From Roseobacter insulae (GTDB lineage Bacteria > Pseudomonadota > Alphaproteobacteria > Rhodobacterales > Rhodobacteraceae): a DNA stretch of 64,000 nt. Under the pieces are notes generated by a model. It saw only the letters and a list, made by a program, of their open reading frames with translations. It was not told the origin of the DNA and did not search any database. Of the stretch, positions 19,328 through 28,501 are shown piece after piece. A program made the position numbers and the translations under genes. The stretch covers positions 496,001 to 560,000 of the forward strand of contig NZ_JAHXDN010000002.1 in assembly GCF_019375555.1 (NCBI RefSeq), read 5' to 3'. Each line of letters begins with the position of its first letter. Position 1 is the first letter of the stretch.

Positions 19328-20602
19328 TTAACTGTGTTCGGCCACGGGGCCGTCAGCGGTGAATATGATGCGATGCCCCTGTGCGATTTCGCGGCGAAAG
19401 AGATCAGCGATGATGCGCAGGGCTTCAGCGCGCCCGGCTGCGGCAAAACCGCGTGCGGAGCGCACCCGCAGGTTGTTGTCAAATCCATTGGCCGCATGGG
19501 CCCAGATGAGCGGGTGCAGTTCGGTCAGATGTTTGCGCACGATCCAGTCGGCGCAGCCTGCGATGCGGGTGCGGGTCTGATCGGCGGGGTCATACCCGGT
19601 CAGATTGCTGCCGATCGTATTGGCGCAATACGCGGCAAGCAGATTGACGGTGTACTGATGCGGTTTGCGGTCGAGGATGTCGTGCAGGCCTTCCACGAAG
19701 AAGTCGAGGTCGAGGTCCGCGCAGGCGATATCGTCACCTGACAACGCGTCGAACATCACCCATGTATAGGCACCCGCGCCCCAGATGTGCTGCGTACGTG
19801 ACGCGGTGCGGCGCGCTTCAAGCTCAAGCTGCGCGTGGGTGCCGAACCAGCGCGGCGACAGGTAGTTGCCCATCGCGCGCATCGGGCCGGGGTTGCGCGG
19901 TTCGAGGTCGATCAGTTTCTCGTAGTCCGCCGCCAGCTGGTTGGGGGTGCTTTTGCCCGATCCGTGCAGCGCGCATTTGGCGGCGGCAAGTATCGGCGAC
20001 GTGCAGCTGCGCATTTCGAACGGCGCCAGAATATCCCTTGCGCGGTCGAAATGCGCATCGAAGGCATCGCGGTGGCGTTTGGGAACCTGAGTGTCCCACC
20101 CCGTCCCGCGCCATGCCCAGGCAATGTCCATATGCGCCTGGGCGACGATTGTGCTCAGCGTCATGTCGTTGTCGGCCTCCGCCAGCATCACTTCGAGCGC
20201 CTCGACGCCGTTCAGCAGGGGGGCTCCGCGAGCCGGCCGACCATCGAAGAGAGCATGCTCAACCGCCATCACCACATCGGCGCGCGCGCCATAGCTCAGC
20301 AGGTCCGCGACGGGCATCAGCCCGGGCGTTGCGCGGCGCGCATCCTCCGCGATGCGGATGTCCTGTGCCAGATCTTCCCACCGGTCCTGCCGGGCGAGGA
20401 ACTGTCCCCGCACCTGGTGGGAATCGCGGCAGGATTCCTCTTCGGTAGGGTTTGGGCAGGCGATCATAAGCGCGTTTTCCGGGCGCACCGAGGTGCGTTG
20501 TCTGGCGTGTCGTAACAGGGGGTCATGGGAGTCTGAGTCATCGGTCGTTCGCCAACGAGACGGCGCCATGGGAAGCTTGGTGAGCAAAGAAAGCAGCGAC
20601 AT
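19328..20602 (-). CDS. Unrecognised helical-repeat-like protein (424 aa)
   Basis: No named family recognised. The 424-residue product is largely alpha-helical, with Ala/Leu/Arg-rich helices of about 15 residues resembling tetratricopeptide or Sel1-type solenoids (around residues 110-210 and 340-415) and no signal peptide. Possible starts are ATG 20602, preceded by GGAA 8 bases upstream, or an internal Met (IACPNPTEEE) about 45 residues later. The first 45 residues are low in regular structure, so the internal start is a real alternative. It is divergent from the lytic transglycosylase gene and precedes the 161-residue gene. Confidence 0.6.
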   Translation of the reverse strand: MSLLSLLTKLPMAPSRWRTTDDSDSHDPLLRHARQRTSVRPENALMIACPNPTEEESCRDSHQVRGQFLARQDRWEDLAQDIRIAEDARRATPGLMPVADLLSYGARADVVMAVEHALFDGRPARGAPLLNGVEALEVMLAEADNDMTLSTIVAQAHMDIAWAWRGTGWDTQVPKRHRDAFDAHFDRARDILAPFEMRSCTSPILAAAKCALHGSGKSTPNQLAADYEKLIDLEPRNPGPMRAMGNYLSPRWFGTHAQLELEARRTASRTQHIWGAGAYTWVMFDALSGDDIACADLDLDFFVEGLHDILDRKPHQYTVNLLAAYCANTIGSNLTGYDPADQTRTRIAGCADWIVRKHLTELHPLIWAHAANGFDNNLRVRSARGFAAAGRAEALRIIADLFRREIAQGHRIIFTADGPVAEHS

Positions 20603-20686
20603 TTACAGTATTCCAAATACAGGTAACAAAAATGAAACTGACGGTCCTTTGGGGCTGAAACATGGCGTCCGCGCGGAGATATCTCG

Positions 20687-20700
20687 TTGATTGGGATCAT
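20687..20700. promoter_or_regulatory. FNR-like box (9/10) in a divergent promoter region
   Basis: TTGAT-TGGG-ATCAT matches the FNR/FnrL consensus TTGAT-N4-ATCAA at nine of ten positions. It lies 85 bases upstream of the 424-residue gene and 148 bases before the lytic transglycosylase start, in a 245-base gap that is AT-richer than the surrounding genes. One such near match can occur by chance; confidence is modest. Confidence 0.35.
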
Positions 20701-20847
20701 GATCGTAGACAATTGATGTAATTTGTTCGGGATTGGATAACGATGGTGCGGACACACCTCTTCCGGCTGAGCGAAGTTGCGCAGATACGCGTATCGCGAC
20801 CAAGTGTTGACTTGCGTTGCGGCGTGTCGCTGGCGCATAGCATTTGC

Positions 20848-21510
20848 ATGAAACGCATTTTTGCCCTGATGATATCGCTGCTGTGTGCCGGCTTGAGCGC
20901 GGCCGGCGCACTGGCGCAATCTCCGACCGATGCGACCCCGACAACCGCAACGCAACTGCCCCAGATGCGGTGGAGCCACATGCCGAACCATCGCCTGTGG
21001 AACCAGGCCGCATTGCGTGCGCTGGCAACGCATGGGCAGCCCCTCACCAGCATGGTGCCTGCCGATATTGACCAGTGGTGCCCTTATTACCGCGAGGCCG
21101 ATGTGGCGGGACGTCAGGCATTCTGGGTGGGCCTGATGTCGGCGCTGGCAAAACACGAAAGCACCTACCAGCCCTGGGCCGTGGGTGGCGGCGGCAAATG
21201 GTTTGGCCTGTTGCAGATCGCACCGGCCACCGCGCGCGGGTACGAGTGCCGCGCGGGCAGCGGCGAGGCGCTGAAAGACGGTGCGGACAATCTGAGCTGC
21301 GCCCTTCGGATCATGGCCGTGACCGTGCCGCGCGATGGGGTGATTGCGGGGCGGGAGGGCAGATGGCGCGGCATCGCCGCCGATTGGGGCCCCATGCGCA
21401 GTGCCACCAAGCGGCGCGACATGGCCACATGGCTCAACCAGCAGCCCTATTGCAATGCGCCGCCGAAGCCGGTTCGGAAAAGAAGTCGGTACCAATCACC
21501 CAACGAGTGA
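20848..21510 (+). CDS. Periplasmic lytic transglycosylase (SLT domain)
   Basis: The product cleaves peptidoglycan glycan strands between MurNAc and GlcNAc. The 220-residue protein starts with a clear Sec signal (MKRIFALMISLLCAGLSAAG, cleavage after ALA-Q). The catalytic glutamate lies in ALAKHESTYQPWAVGGGGKWFGLLQI, the Glu-Ser and Gly-Leu-Leu-Gln-Ile motifs of the SLT family, followed by APATARGYEC. An in-frame ATG at 20743 would bury the signal peptide, so ATG 20848 is chosen. The 3' end overlaps the opposite-strand gene by 15 bases. Confidence 0.85.
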   Translation: MKRIFALMISLLCAGLSAAGALAQSPTDATPTTATQLPQMRWSHMPNHRLWNQAALRALATHGQPLTSMVPADIDQWCPYYREADVAGRQAFWVGLMSALAKHESTYQPWAVGGGGKWFGLLQIAPATARGYECRAGSGEALKDGADNLSCALRIMAVTVPRDGVIAGREGRWRGIAADWGPMRSATKRRDMATWLNQQPYCNAPPKPVRKRSRYQSPNE

Positions 21511-21933
21511 AAAGTGATGCCGCTCTGTTCGGATGCCGATGGCGTGCAGCGCCGTCTCAAGGCTCTGATGGGGGGGTGTCGCTTCGTAGGGCAGACGGAT
21601 CTTGCGGCCGGTTTGCAGCACCGCTGTCACACGCACGGAAAAGTCGAGCCGTGTATCAAGGCGCATGAAATCCACCTCTGACCATCGCAGGGACGCCTGC
21701 CGTTTGCCGCTGAACCACCGCAGTTCCCGATCATCGAAATCGAGCCCGGCGACGGGGTTTGCGATGAGGTCCCACAGGGCCGGGAGGGTGAACAGCGCGA
21801 TGATCCCCATCAGCCATGGCGCGGCATCGACCTGGGTCATCGCCAGGATCAGAACGGCCCAGACGCCCAGAACCACCCAGAGCGTCGCGCGGTTGCGCCC
21901 CGCGCGGCGATAGGAAAAGGGCTCAGCGCCCAC
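21496..21933 (-). CDS. Small inner-membrane protein with two TM segments (145 aa)
   Basis: This 145-residue protein of unknown function has two adjacent hydrophobic segments (about residues 17-33 and 39-57: LWVVLGVWAVLILAM and APWLMGIIALFTLPALW), then a soluble domain of about 85 residues with alternating strands (LDFDDRELRWFSG, RQASLRWSEVDFMRLD). The layout resembles PH-like membrane-associated proteins, but I cannot confirm that. It overlaps the upstream SDR gene by 11 bases, so it is the last gene of pepN-SDR-this gene. It also overlaps the lytic transglycosylase tail to tail. Confidence 0.7.
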   Translation of the reverse strand: MGAEPFSYRRAGRNRATLWVVLGVWAVLILAMTQVDAAPWLMGIIALFTLPALWDLIANPVAGLDFDDRELRWFSGKRQASLRWSEVDFMRLDTRLDFSVRVTAVLQTGRKIRLPYEATPPHQSLETALHAIGIRTERHHFSLVG

Positions 21934-22663
21934 CCGTGACGTCCAGCGTCGACCCTGTCACGTAGCTGGCCTCATCCGTCAGCAGCCAGACCACGGCCTG
22001 CGCGACTTCTTCGGCACTGCCCTTGCGTTTCATCGGGACCATATGCGCAAGCCTATCCGCGCGCCCCGGTTCGCCGCCCTTGGCATGCAGTTCCGTTTCG
22101 ATCAGGCCCGGCCGCACCGCCATGACGCGAATATTGTCCCCGGCCACTTCGTCCGACAGCCCCTTGGTGAAGCAGTCGATTGCTGCCTTGGACGCGGCAT
22201 AATCAACATATTGATTGCCAGAGCCCAAGCGCGCCGCCGCCGAAGAGATGTTCACGATCACACCGCCCTGACCCTGCGCCTGCATGCGCAGCACGGCCTC
22301 CTTGGCCACCAGCATCGCGCCGATCACATTGATGTCGAACATGCGCTTGAGACGCGCGTGATCCATCTCGGTGACTTTTGCCGTCTGATCAACCACTCCG
22401 GCGTTGTTGATAAGCGCATCGAGCCGTCCGAAGCTTGCATCAATCTGTGCGTAGATGCGCGCGATGGCGTCCGGGTCCGCAACATCGCCGGGGCACAGGA
22501 TGACCTTCGCCCCCGCAGCTTCGCAGTACTTGGCCACGGCCTCCGCGCCGGTCTTGTCGGTGCGGAAATTCAGCGCCAGATCGTATCCTTTGCCAGCGGC
22601 GATGCGGGCGCAGGCGGCCCCGATACCGGCGGAACCGCCGGTGATGAGAAGGACAGGTTTCAT
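21923..22663 (-). CDS. SDR-family NAD(P)-dependent oxidoreductase
   Basis: A classical short-chain dehydrogenase of 246 residues. The cofactor motif is TGGSAGIG at residues 8-15, the NNAG motif is near 88, the catalytic Ser lies in NISSAAARLG, and the YxxxK pair lies in YAASKAAI. The C-terminal VTGSTLDVTGG is typical. Substrate cannot be inferred. The start codon overlaps the pepN stop (ATGA), indicating translational coupling with the aminopeptidase gene. Confidence 0.88.
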   Translation of the reverse strand: MKPVLLITGGSAGIGAACARIAAGKGYDLALNFRTDKTGAEAVAKYCEAAGAKVILCPGDVADPDAIARIYAQIDASFGRLDALINNAGVVDQTAKVTEMDHARLKRMFDINVIGAMLVAKEAVLRMQAQGQGGVIVNISSAAARLGSGNQYVDYAASKAAIDCFTKGLSDEVAGDNIRVMAVRPGLIETELHAKGGEPGRADRLAHMVPMKRKGSAEEVAQAVVWLLTDEASYVTGSTLDVTGGR

Positions 22664-25215
22664 GACTGTGTTCCTCGGATACGGGTGAGCATTTCGGATG
22701 CGTTACGCGACAGGGTCGGCGTGGCCAGCATGCGGTCAAGCTCTGCCGCTGCCAGCGTCTGGCGCTGCGCATCATAGCGTTGCCATGTCTGGAACGCGAC
22801 GCACATGCGCGCGGTGGTCTGCGGGTTGACAGGGTCAAGCCGGATCAACCAGTCCGCAAGCAGTTTGTAGCCCGACCCACCCGCTGCATGGAAACCGGCG
22901 TGATGAGCCGCCAGCGCCCCGAAGACCGCCCGGAAACGGTTGGGGTTTTTCCATTTGAAATCAGGGTGCTCTGTCAAGGCTGCCGCCGTGGCGACGGCCT
23001 GGTCCGGATCGGCCTGCATGACCTGCAGACCGAACCATTTGTCCATCACGAGGCGGTCGTCTTTCCATTGTTCTTCGAATGCCTTGAGCGCCGCATCTCC
23101 GGCTTTTTCGCGCAGCAGGACTGACAGGCCGGCCAATTGTTGCGTCATGTTATCGGCCTTGTCGAATTGTCTTTGCGCGCGCTCGGGGCCCTCCATCCGG
23201 CACAGCAGGGAGAGGGTGGCATTGGCCAGACTGCGCCTCCCGGACTGATCGGCGTCTGGCTTGTAGGGTTCGGGCACCTGATGATCGGCAAAAAGGCCCG
23301 GCAGAATCTCCTTGAGATGTTCAGCCTGCGCGGCACGCATCTTTTCCGACGCGGTCCAGATCACATCCGGATCGGGGGTGTCACCCGCGTCGTGAAGCGC
23401 TGTCGCCAGATCGGACTGGCTGGGCAGGCCCAGCATCAATGCACGGAAGGTGGGGTCAAGATCGCCCTGCGACATCACGGCACGCAACCCGTCAAGATAC
23501 TGTGTATCGGGCGCTGCATCGGTCCGCACCATGTCGAGCAGGCTCGCCTTGGCAAGGCTGCGTCCGGCCTCCCAGCGGTTGAAAGGGTCCGTGTCATGGG
23601 CCAGCAAAAAGGCCGCGTGATTTTCCGCAAGCTCGCTTTCAAGAACCACCGGCGCGGAAAAACCGCGCAGGACCGAGGGGATCGGGCGCTCCGCCAGCCC
23701 TTCGAAGGTGAAGGATTGCGACTCTTCCGTCAGTTCCAGCACCTGGCTGGACACCACTTCCTGACCCGACGGCGACAGCAAGCCGGTCACAATCGGGATC
23801 ACCTGGGGTTGCGGGTCGGGTGTGGTCGCGGATGGCTTGAGGTGTTGCGTGAAGGTCAATATATAAGTGCCTGCGTACCAAGCATCCTTCACGGTCACCC
23901 GCGGCGTTCCCGCCTGTGAGTACCAGCGTTTGAATTGCGTCAGATCACGTCCTGTCGCGTCTTCGAAAACCTTCAACCAGTCTTCGATTGTGCAGGCCTG
24001 GCCATCGTGGCGGTCGAAATAAAGGCTCAGCGCCTTGTCGTAAGCCTGCGCGCCGACGATCCGGCGCAGCATGCCGATCACCTCAGCGCCCTTTTCGTAG
24101 ACGGTGGCAGTATAGAAATTGTTGATCTCCTGAAAGCTTTCCGGCCGGACAGGATGGGACAACGGGCCTTGATCCTCGGCGAACTGGCGCCCCCTGAGAT
24201 CGATGACATCCGTTATGCGCTTGACCGGGGCCGAGCGCATGTCGGCGGTAAACTGGGCGTCCCTGAAGACCGTGAGGCCTTCCTTGAGGCACAGTTGGAA
24301 CCAGTCGCGACAGGTGATGCGGTTGCCCGTCCAGTTGTGGAAATACTCATGCGCGATGATCGCCTCGATCCGCTCGAAGTTTGCATCGGTTGAGGTCGCC
24401 TGCGATGCCAGCACGGCAGAGGAGTTGAAGACGTTCAGCCCCTTGTTCTCCATCGCGCCCATGTTGAAGTCATCGACCGCCACGATGTTGAAGATGTCGA
24501 GGTCATACTCGCGGCCATAGACGTCTTCGTCCCATTTCATACTGTCCTTGAGCGCCTGCATCCCGAAGGCGCATTTGCCTTCGTCGCCGGGTCGCACGTA
24601 GATGTTGAGCGCAACGTCGCGTCCGGAACGGGTGGTGAACGACCCCGGATGTGCAACGAGTTCCCCGGCCACCAGCGCGAAGAGATAGGCCGGTTTCGGC
24701 CATGGGTCGTGCCATTCAGCGTGACCTTCCGTTTGCGAGACGGGGTTGCCGTTGGACAGCAGCACGGGGTGGGGGCCGTTGATCCGTACCGTGAAGACGC
24801 TCATCACATCCGGGCGGTCCGGATAATAGGTGATCTTGCGGAACCCTTCCGCCTCGCATTGAGTGCAATACATGCCGTTTGACATGTAAAGACCATCCAG
24901 AGCGGTGTTGTTCTCGGGGTCGATCTCGACCTCCGCCTCCCAGATGAACGGTGCATCCGGTACCGTGCAGGTCAACCCGTCGTCCGACAACGCCGGCGAT
25001 ACGTCGGTGCCGTCGATCTTGGCGGATATCAGCTTTAGCTCCTTACCGTGCAGAAAGAACGTCCGCTCTGCATCCGCTTTGGGTTCAAACGCGATTTTAG
25101 AGCGCACACGGGTGCAATTCGGCGCCAGATCGAACGTCAGCTCCACTGACGTTACATCAAAGCCAAAGGGTTTGTAATCGCTCAGATATATGGTTTGAGG
25201 GGTCGCGTCGCGCAT
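22660..25215 (-). CDS. pepN: Aminopeptidase N (M1 family)
   Basis: PepN is a zinc metalloaminopeptidase that degrades cytosolic peptides. At 851 residues it matches the bacterial PepN group. The GAMEN exopeptidase motif (MGAMENKGLNVF) is near residue 260. The zinc motif HEYFHNW is near 290, with the third ligand Glu in LKEGLTVFRD. An open frame extends to 25299, but I chose ATG 25215 (MRDATPQTIYL) because AGGTG precedes it and the extra upstream residues have no family counterpart. It heads an operon with the SDR and a membrane protein gene. Confidence 0.95.
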   Translation of the reverse strand: MRDATPQTIYLSDYKPFGFDVTSVELTFDLAPNCTRVRSKIAFEPKADAERTFFLHGKELKLISAKIDGTDVSPALSDDGLTCTVPDAPFIWEAEVEIDPENNTALDGLYMSNGMYCTQCEAEGFRKITYYPDRPDVMSVFTVRINGPHPVLLSNGNPVSQTEGHAEWHDPWPKPAYLFALVAGELVAHPGSFTTRSGRDVALNIYVRPGDEGKCAFGMQALKDSMKWDEDVYGREYDLDIFNIVAVDDFNMGAMENKGLNVFNSSAVLASQATSTDANFERIEAIIAHEYFHNWTGNRITCRDWFQLCLKEGLTVFRDAQFTADMRSAPVKRITDVIDLRGRQFAEDQGPLSHPVRPESFQEINNFYTATVYEKGAEVIGMLRRIVGAQAYDKALSLYFDRHDGQACTIEDWLKVFEDATGRDLTQFKRWYSQAGTPRVTVKDAWYAGTYILTFTQHLKPSATTPDPQPQVIPIVTGLLSPSGQEVVSSQVLELTEESQSFTFEGLAERPIPSVLRGFSAPVVLESELAENHAAFLLAHDTDPFNRWEAGRSLAKASLLDMVRTDAAPDTQYLDGLRAVMSQGDLDPTFRALMLGLPSQSDLATALHDAGDTPDPDVIWTASEKMRAAQAEHLKEILPGLFADHQVPEPYKPDADQSGRRSLANATLSLLCRMEGPERAQRQFDKADNMTQQLAGLSVLLREKAGDAALKAFEEQWKDDRLVMDKWFGLQVMQADPDQAVATAAALTEHPDFKWKNPNRFRAVFGALAAHHAGFHAAGGSGYKLLADWLIRLDPVNPQTTARMCVAFQTWQRYDAQRQTLAAAELDRMLATPTLSRNASEMLTRIRGTQS

Positions 25216-25319
25216 GGGCACCTGCATGATTGAATGGAACGGATATGACGCGGGGGACGTTATGTCTCCAAGAGACAAGCCGCAACCCGGCTTCGACACG
25301 AATGACGAAAGGAACGATC

Positions 25320-25487
25320 ATGTCAGCACCCGACACCAATATCGGCAAACAGAAAAAGCGCCACAGGCCAGCACTTTGGGGTCTCTGGCTTGGCCTCGCC
25401 CTTGCCGTGATCCTCGTCCTTGCGATTGTGTGGTTCACGGGCGGCGAGGAAGCTGCCGCCTATGGTTCGCTGCACCAGCTCGTGTAG
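25320..25487 (+). CDS. Small single-pass membrane protein (55 aa)
   Basis: The 55-residue product has a basic N-terminal stretch (GKQKKRHRP), one strongly hydrophobic helix at about residues 24-41 (LWGLWLGLALAVILVLAIVW) and a short C-terminal tail. In-frame starts at 25230 and 25302 exist, but ATG 25320 has AAAGGA at ideal spacing. Function unknown. It is divergent from pepN. The DUF2256 gene begins 3 bases after its stop, which suggests the two are translated together. Confidence 0.6.
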   Translation: MSAPDTNIGKQKKRHRPALWGLWLGLALAVILVLAIVWFTGGEEAAAYGSLHQLV

Positions 25488-25490
25488 AAC

Positions 25491-25649
25491 GTGCGGAAGA
25501 AGGCCGACTTGCCCGAAAAGACCTGCGCCGCCTGCCGGCGGCCTTTCACGTGGCGCAAGAAATGGGAAAAGAACTGGTCCGAGGTGCGATACTGCTCCGA
25601 CCGGTGCCGCCGCGCCCGCCACAGCGGTGTCGGGCGATTGGTAAAGTAA
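25491..25649 (+). CDS. DUF2256 zinc-finger-like small protein (52 aa)
   Basis: A short gene starting with GTG at 25491 encodes 52 residues with the DUF2256 pattern: KKADLPEKTCAACRRPFTW, then RKKWEKNWSEVRYCSDRCRR. Four cysteines (12, 15, 35, 39) in CxxC...CxxxC spacing suggest one zinc site, surrounded by Trp and basic residues. In other bacteria this small family is often found beside cryptochrome/photolyase-like genes. Here the neighbours are a small membrane protein and malate synthase G. There is no clear ribosome binding site, so coupling to the upstream stop (3 bases away) is likely. Biochemical role unknown. Confidence 0.8.
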   Translation: MRKKADLPEKTCAACRRPFTWRKKWEKNWSEVRYCSDRCRRARHSGVGRLVK

Positions 25650-25656
25650 CCTTACC
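25640..25656. promoter_or_regulatory. 17-bp palindromic operator candidate upstream of malate synthase G
   Basis: GGTAAAGTAACCTTACC is symmetric at 14 of 17 positions (perfect outer arms GGTAA/TTACC). It overlaps the DUF2256 stop codon and lies 78 bases before the malate synthase start, a usual place for a regulator site. No cognate regulator gene is in the window. Confidence 0.45.
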
Positions 25657-25733
25657 ACATCTGTTGCCTATCGGAAACAAACCTCCTACACCTTTGCGCC
25701 AAGTCAAGGCGCCATCGTCAGGGAGTGTTTCAT

Positions 25734-27875
25734 ATGGCCGGTTTCGTGAAAAAAGATGACCTCCAGGTGGCGGCAGAACTGGTTGACTTCATCGAAACGC
25801 AGGCGCTGCCGGGCACGGATGTCAGCGCGACAGATTTCTGGTCCGGCCTGTCCGGGCTGGTGCATGACCTTGGGCCGGAGAACCGCGCCCTGCTCCAAAA
25901 ACGCGACGACATTCAAAGCAAGATTGACAGCTGGCACGTTGATCGGCGGGGAAAACCGCATGATCACGAAGCGTATTGCGCCTTTCTGCGCGATATCGGC
26001 TACCTGCTGCCCGAAGGCGATGCATTCGAGATTGACACAGCAAACGTGGACGACGAGATCGCACGTGTCCCGGGGCCTCAACTGGTGGTGCCGATCACGA
26101 ATGCGCGTTACGCGCTGAATGCCGCGAATGCCCGGTGGGGCAGTCTTTATGACGGCTTCTATGGCACCGATGCAATGGGCAGCGCGCCGCCCACAGGGGG
26201 CTATGATCAGGGGCGCGGCGCGCGGGTTGTGGCGCGGGCACGGGTGTTTCTCGACGAGGCTTTTCCCATTCAGAAGACCAGTCATGCGGACGCGCGGCGG
26301 TACTACGTGCACAATGGCGCGCTGCTGGTCGATGATCAGCCGCTGGTGCAGCCTGACAAATTCGTCGGCTATACCGGCCACCCGAAATCACCGGACAGCG
26401 TCGTGCTGCGCAACAACGGTCTGCATGTGGAACTGGTGTTCGACCGGACACACGCCATCGGCAGCCGCGATCAGGCGGGGCTGGCCGATGTGCAGATGGA
26501 AAGCGCCGTTTCCGCGATCATGGACTGCGAGGATTCCGTGGCCTGTGTCGATGCCGAGGACAAGGTGGTGGCCTATGCCAACTGGCTGGGCCTGATGAAG
26601 GGCGATCTGCAAGACACTTTCGACAAGGGCGGCAAATCGGTTACGCGGGCGCTGAACCCTGATCGCGAATATACCGGCCCGGACGGCATGAAGGTCACGC
26701 TCAAGGGGCGCGCGCTGATGCTGGTGCGCAACGTGGGACACCTGATGACCAACCCGGCTATTCTGGACCGCGACGGCAACGAAGTGTTCGAAGGTCTCAT
26801 GGATGCCATGATCACTACGCTCATCGCCATGCATGATCTCAAGCGGGACGGCGGCAATTCGCTGCACGGGTCCGTTTACGTGGTCAAACCCAAGATGCAT
26901 GGCCCGGACGAGGTTGCGTTCGCGGATCGCACCTTCAGCCAGGTTGAGAAAGTGCTCGGCCTGCCGCAATACACCGTCAAGCTGGGCATCATGGATGAAG
27001 AACGCCGCACGTCCGTCAATCTGAAAGAGTGCATTCGCGCGGCGCGCTCGCGGGTGGCCTTCATCAACACCGGGTTTCTGGACCGCACGGGGGACGAGAT
27101 CCACACCTCTATGGAGGCAGGCCCCTTCAGCCGCAAGGACTTCATCAAGCGCAAGGCGTGGATCGGCGCCTATGAAAACCAGAACGTGGACATTGGCCTT
27201 GAATGCGGGTTGAGCGGCAAGGCGCAGATCGGCAAGGGCATGTGGGCGATGCCGGACCTCATGGCGGCCATGCTGGAGCAGAAGATCGAGCACCCGAAAT
27301 CCGGCGCCAATTGCGCATGGGTGCCCAGCCCCACGGCGGCCACCCTGCATGCGCTGCACTATCATCGTTTCGATGTCTTCGCCGTGCAGGCCGCCTTGAA
27401 GAAAGGCGGGCGCCGGGCCTATGTCGATACGGTGCTCAATATCCCGCTGGCGGAGTACCAGAAGTGGACGGATGCCCAGAAAACCCGGGAGGTGGAAAAC
27501 AACGCCCAGGGTATCCTTGGGTACGTCGTGCGCTGGATTGATCAGGGTGTTGGGTGTTCGAAAGTGCCCGACATGAACGACGTCGGTCTGATGGAAGATC
27601 GCGCCACCTGCCGCATATCGGCGCAGCACATTGCCAACTGGTTGCACCACGGTGTGGTAGATGCCCAAGACGTGATGAAGATCATGCGCAAAATGGCCGA
27701 GGTGGTGGACGGGCAGAACGCCTCTGATCCGCTCTATCGGCCAATGGCGCCGGGATACGACGGGATTGCCTTTCAGGCGGCCTGCGATCTGGTGTTCAAG
27801 GGCCGCACGCAGCCCTCGGGATACACCGAACCTGTGCTGCACGCCCGCCGGTTGGAGTTGAAAGCGGCGCAGTGA
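25734..27875 (+). CDS. glcB: Malate synthase G
   Basis: Malate synthase G condenses glyoxylate with acetyl-CoA to (S)-malate, feeding C2 carbon (acetate, glycolate) into the TCA cycle. The 713-residue length identifies the G isoform. Family segments include [15 protein letters not shown] near residue 268, the GLMKGDLQ stretch, [11 protein letters not shown] near 390, [21 protein letters not shown] near 445 and the CoA-related C-terminal part. Start ATG 25734 is preceded by GGGAG; a GTG at 25725 is in frame but less well placed. A GlcG-like gene follows. Confidence 0.96.
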   Translation: MAGFVKKDDLQVAAELVDFIETQALPGTDVSATDFWSGLSGLVHDLGPENRALLQKRDDIQSKIDSWHVDRRGKPHDHEAYCAFLRDIGYLLPEGDAFEIDTANVDDEIARVPGPQLVVPITNARYALNAANARWGSLYDGFYGTDAMGSAPPTGGYDQGRGARVVARARVFLDEAFPIQKTSHADARRYYVHNGALLVDDQPLVQPDKFVGYTGHPKSPDSVVLRNNGLHVELVFDRTHAIGSRDQAGLADVQMESAVSAIMDCEDSVACVDAEDKVVAYANWLGLMKGDLQDTFDKGGKSVTRALNPDREYTGPDGMKVTLKGRALMLVRNVGHLMTNPAILDRDGNEVFEGLMDAMITTLIAMHDLKRDGGNSLHGSVYVVKPKMHGPDEVAFADRTFSQVEKVLGLPQYTVKLGIMDEERRTSVNLKECIRAARSRVAFINTGFLDRTGDEIHTSMEAGPFSRKDFIKRKAWIGAYENQNVDIGLECGLSGKAQIGKGMWAMPDLMAAMLEQKIEHPKSGANCAWVPSPTAATLHALHYHRFDVFAVQAALKKGGRRAYVDTVLNIPLAEYQKWTDAQKTREVENNAQGILGYVVRWIDQGVGCSKVPDMNDVGLMEDRATCRISAQHIANWLHHGVVDAQDVMKIMRKMAEVVDGQNASDPLYRPMAPGYDGIAFQAACDLVFKGRTQPSGYTEPVLHARRLELKAAQ

Positions 27876-27947
27876 TTGCCGCATCGCCACGCGCGTTTGC
27901 CCCTGCATCGCTCTGAAAGAAATCACACGGAAGGAAAAGGACAGCCC

Positions 27948-28373
27948 ATGACACTCTCGTTGGACCAGGCGCGCACGATCATCCGCAAAACCCTCGAAAA
28001 AGGGCGGGCGGAGAATTTCAAACCGTTGTCCGTCGTGGTGCTGGACGCGGGCGGGCACGTGCAGGCCTTTGAGCGGGAAGATGGCGCTTCGCCCGGGCGG
28101 TTCGGCATTGCGCACGGAAAGGCGTACGGGTCGGTCATGCTGGGCATGGCGGGCACCGCGCAGATGGCGCGCGCCGATGCGCAGGCGTACTTCATGACCG
28201 CCGTGAACGGGGTATTCGGCGGTCAGGTTGTGCCGGTGCCGGGCGGTATTCTCATCAGGGATGCCGATGGCGCCGTGATGGGCGCGGTCGGCGTGACGGG
28301 CGATACATCTGATAACGACGTCATCGCTGCCATGGCGGGTATCGACGCTGCGGGTCTGAGTGCTGAGGTCTGA
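27948..28373 (+). CDS. GlcG/HbpS heme-binding-like family protein
   Basis: The 141-residue protein matches the GlcG/HbpS (DUF336) family: LSVVVLDAGGHVQAFEREDGA near residue 25, a helix with HGKAYGSVMLGM, GGQVVPVPGGILIRD near 90, and AVGVTGDTSDND near the C-terminus. Members occur beside glycolate-utilisation genes and some bind heme or degradation products; the molecular role of GlcG itself is unsettled. It follows malate synthase G after 72 bases with an AAGGAAAAGG ribosome binding site, supporting a link to C2 metabolism. Confidence 0.85.
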   Translation: MTLSLDQARTIIRKTLEKGRAENFKPLSVVVLDAGGHVQAFEREDGASPGRFGIAHGKAYGSVMLGMAGTAQMARADAQAYFMTAVNGVFGGQVVPVPGGILIRDADGAVMGAVGVTGDTSDNDVIAAMAGIDAAGLSAEV

Positions 28374-28421
28374 TACCGACCATTCTCCGACGGCCCGCCA
28401 ACCCGTTAAGCAAAAGTGCAC

Positions 28422-28486
28422 ATTTGTCTGCGCGGTCATAGGCTGTTAACCAATGTCGTGCGAGGTTATATGTTGCGCAGACAGAT
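28422..28486 (+). repeat. 12-bp inverted repeat upstream of the PuuD-like gene
   Basis: ATTTGTCTGCGC (28422-28433) and GCGCAGACAGAT (28475-28486) are complementary at 11 of 12 positions across a 41-base spacer. The right arm ends 15 bases before the next start codon. It could be a paired operator or a long stem in the 5' leader that would occlude the ribosome binding site. Confidence 0.6.
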
Positions 28487-28501
28487 GATTATGAGGTTCC
28501 G

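Noticed and set aside
26388-28439. 683-codon minus-strand open frame antisense to malate synthase G
   Set aside because: Malate synthase G motifs are unambiguous on the plus strand. The reverse product has the composition of a codon shadow.
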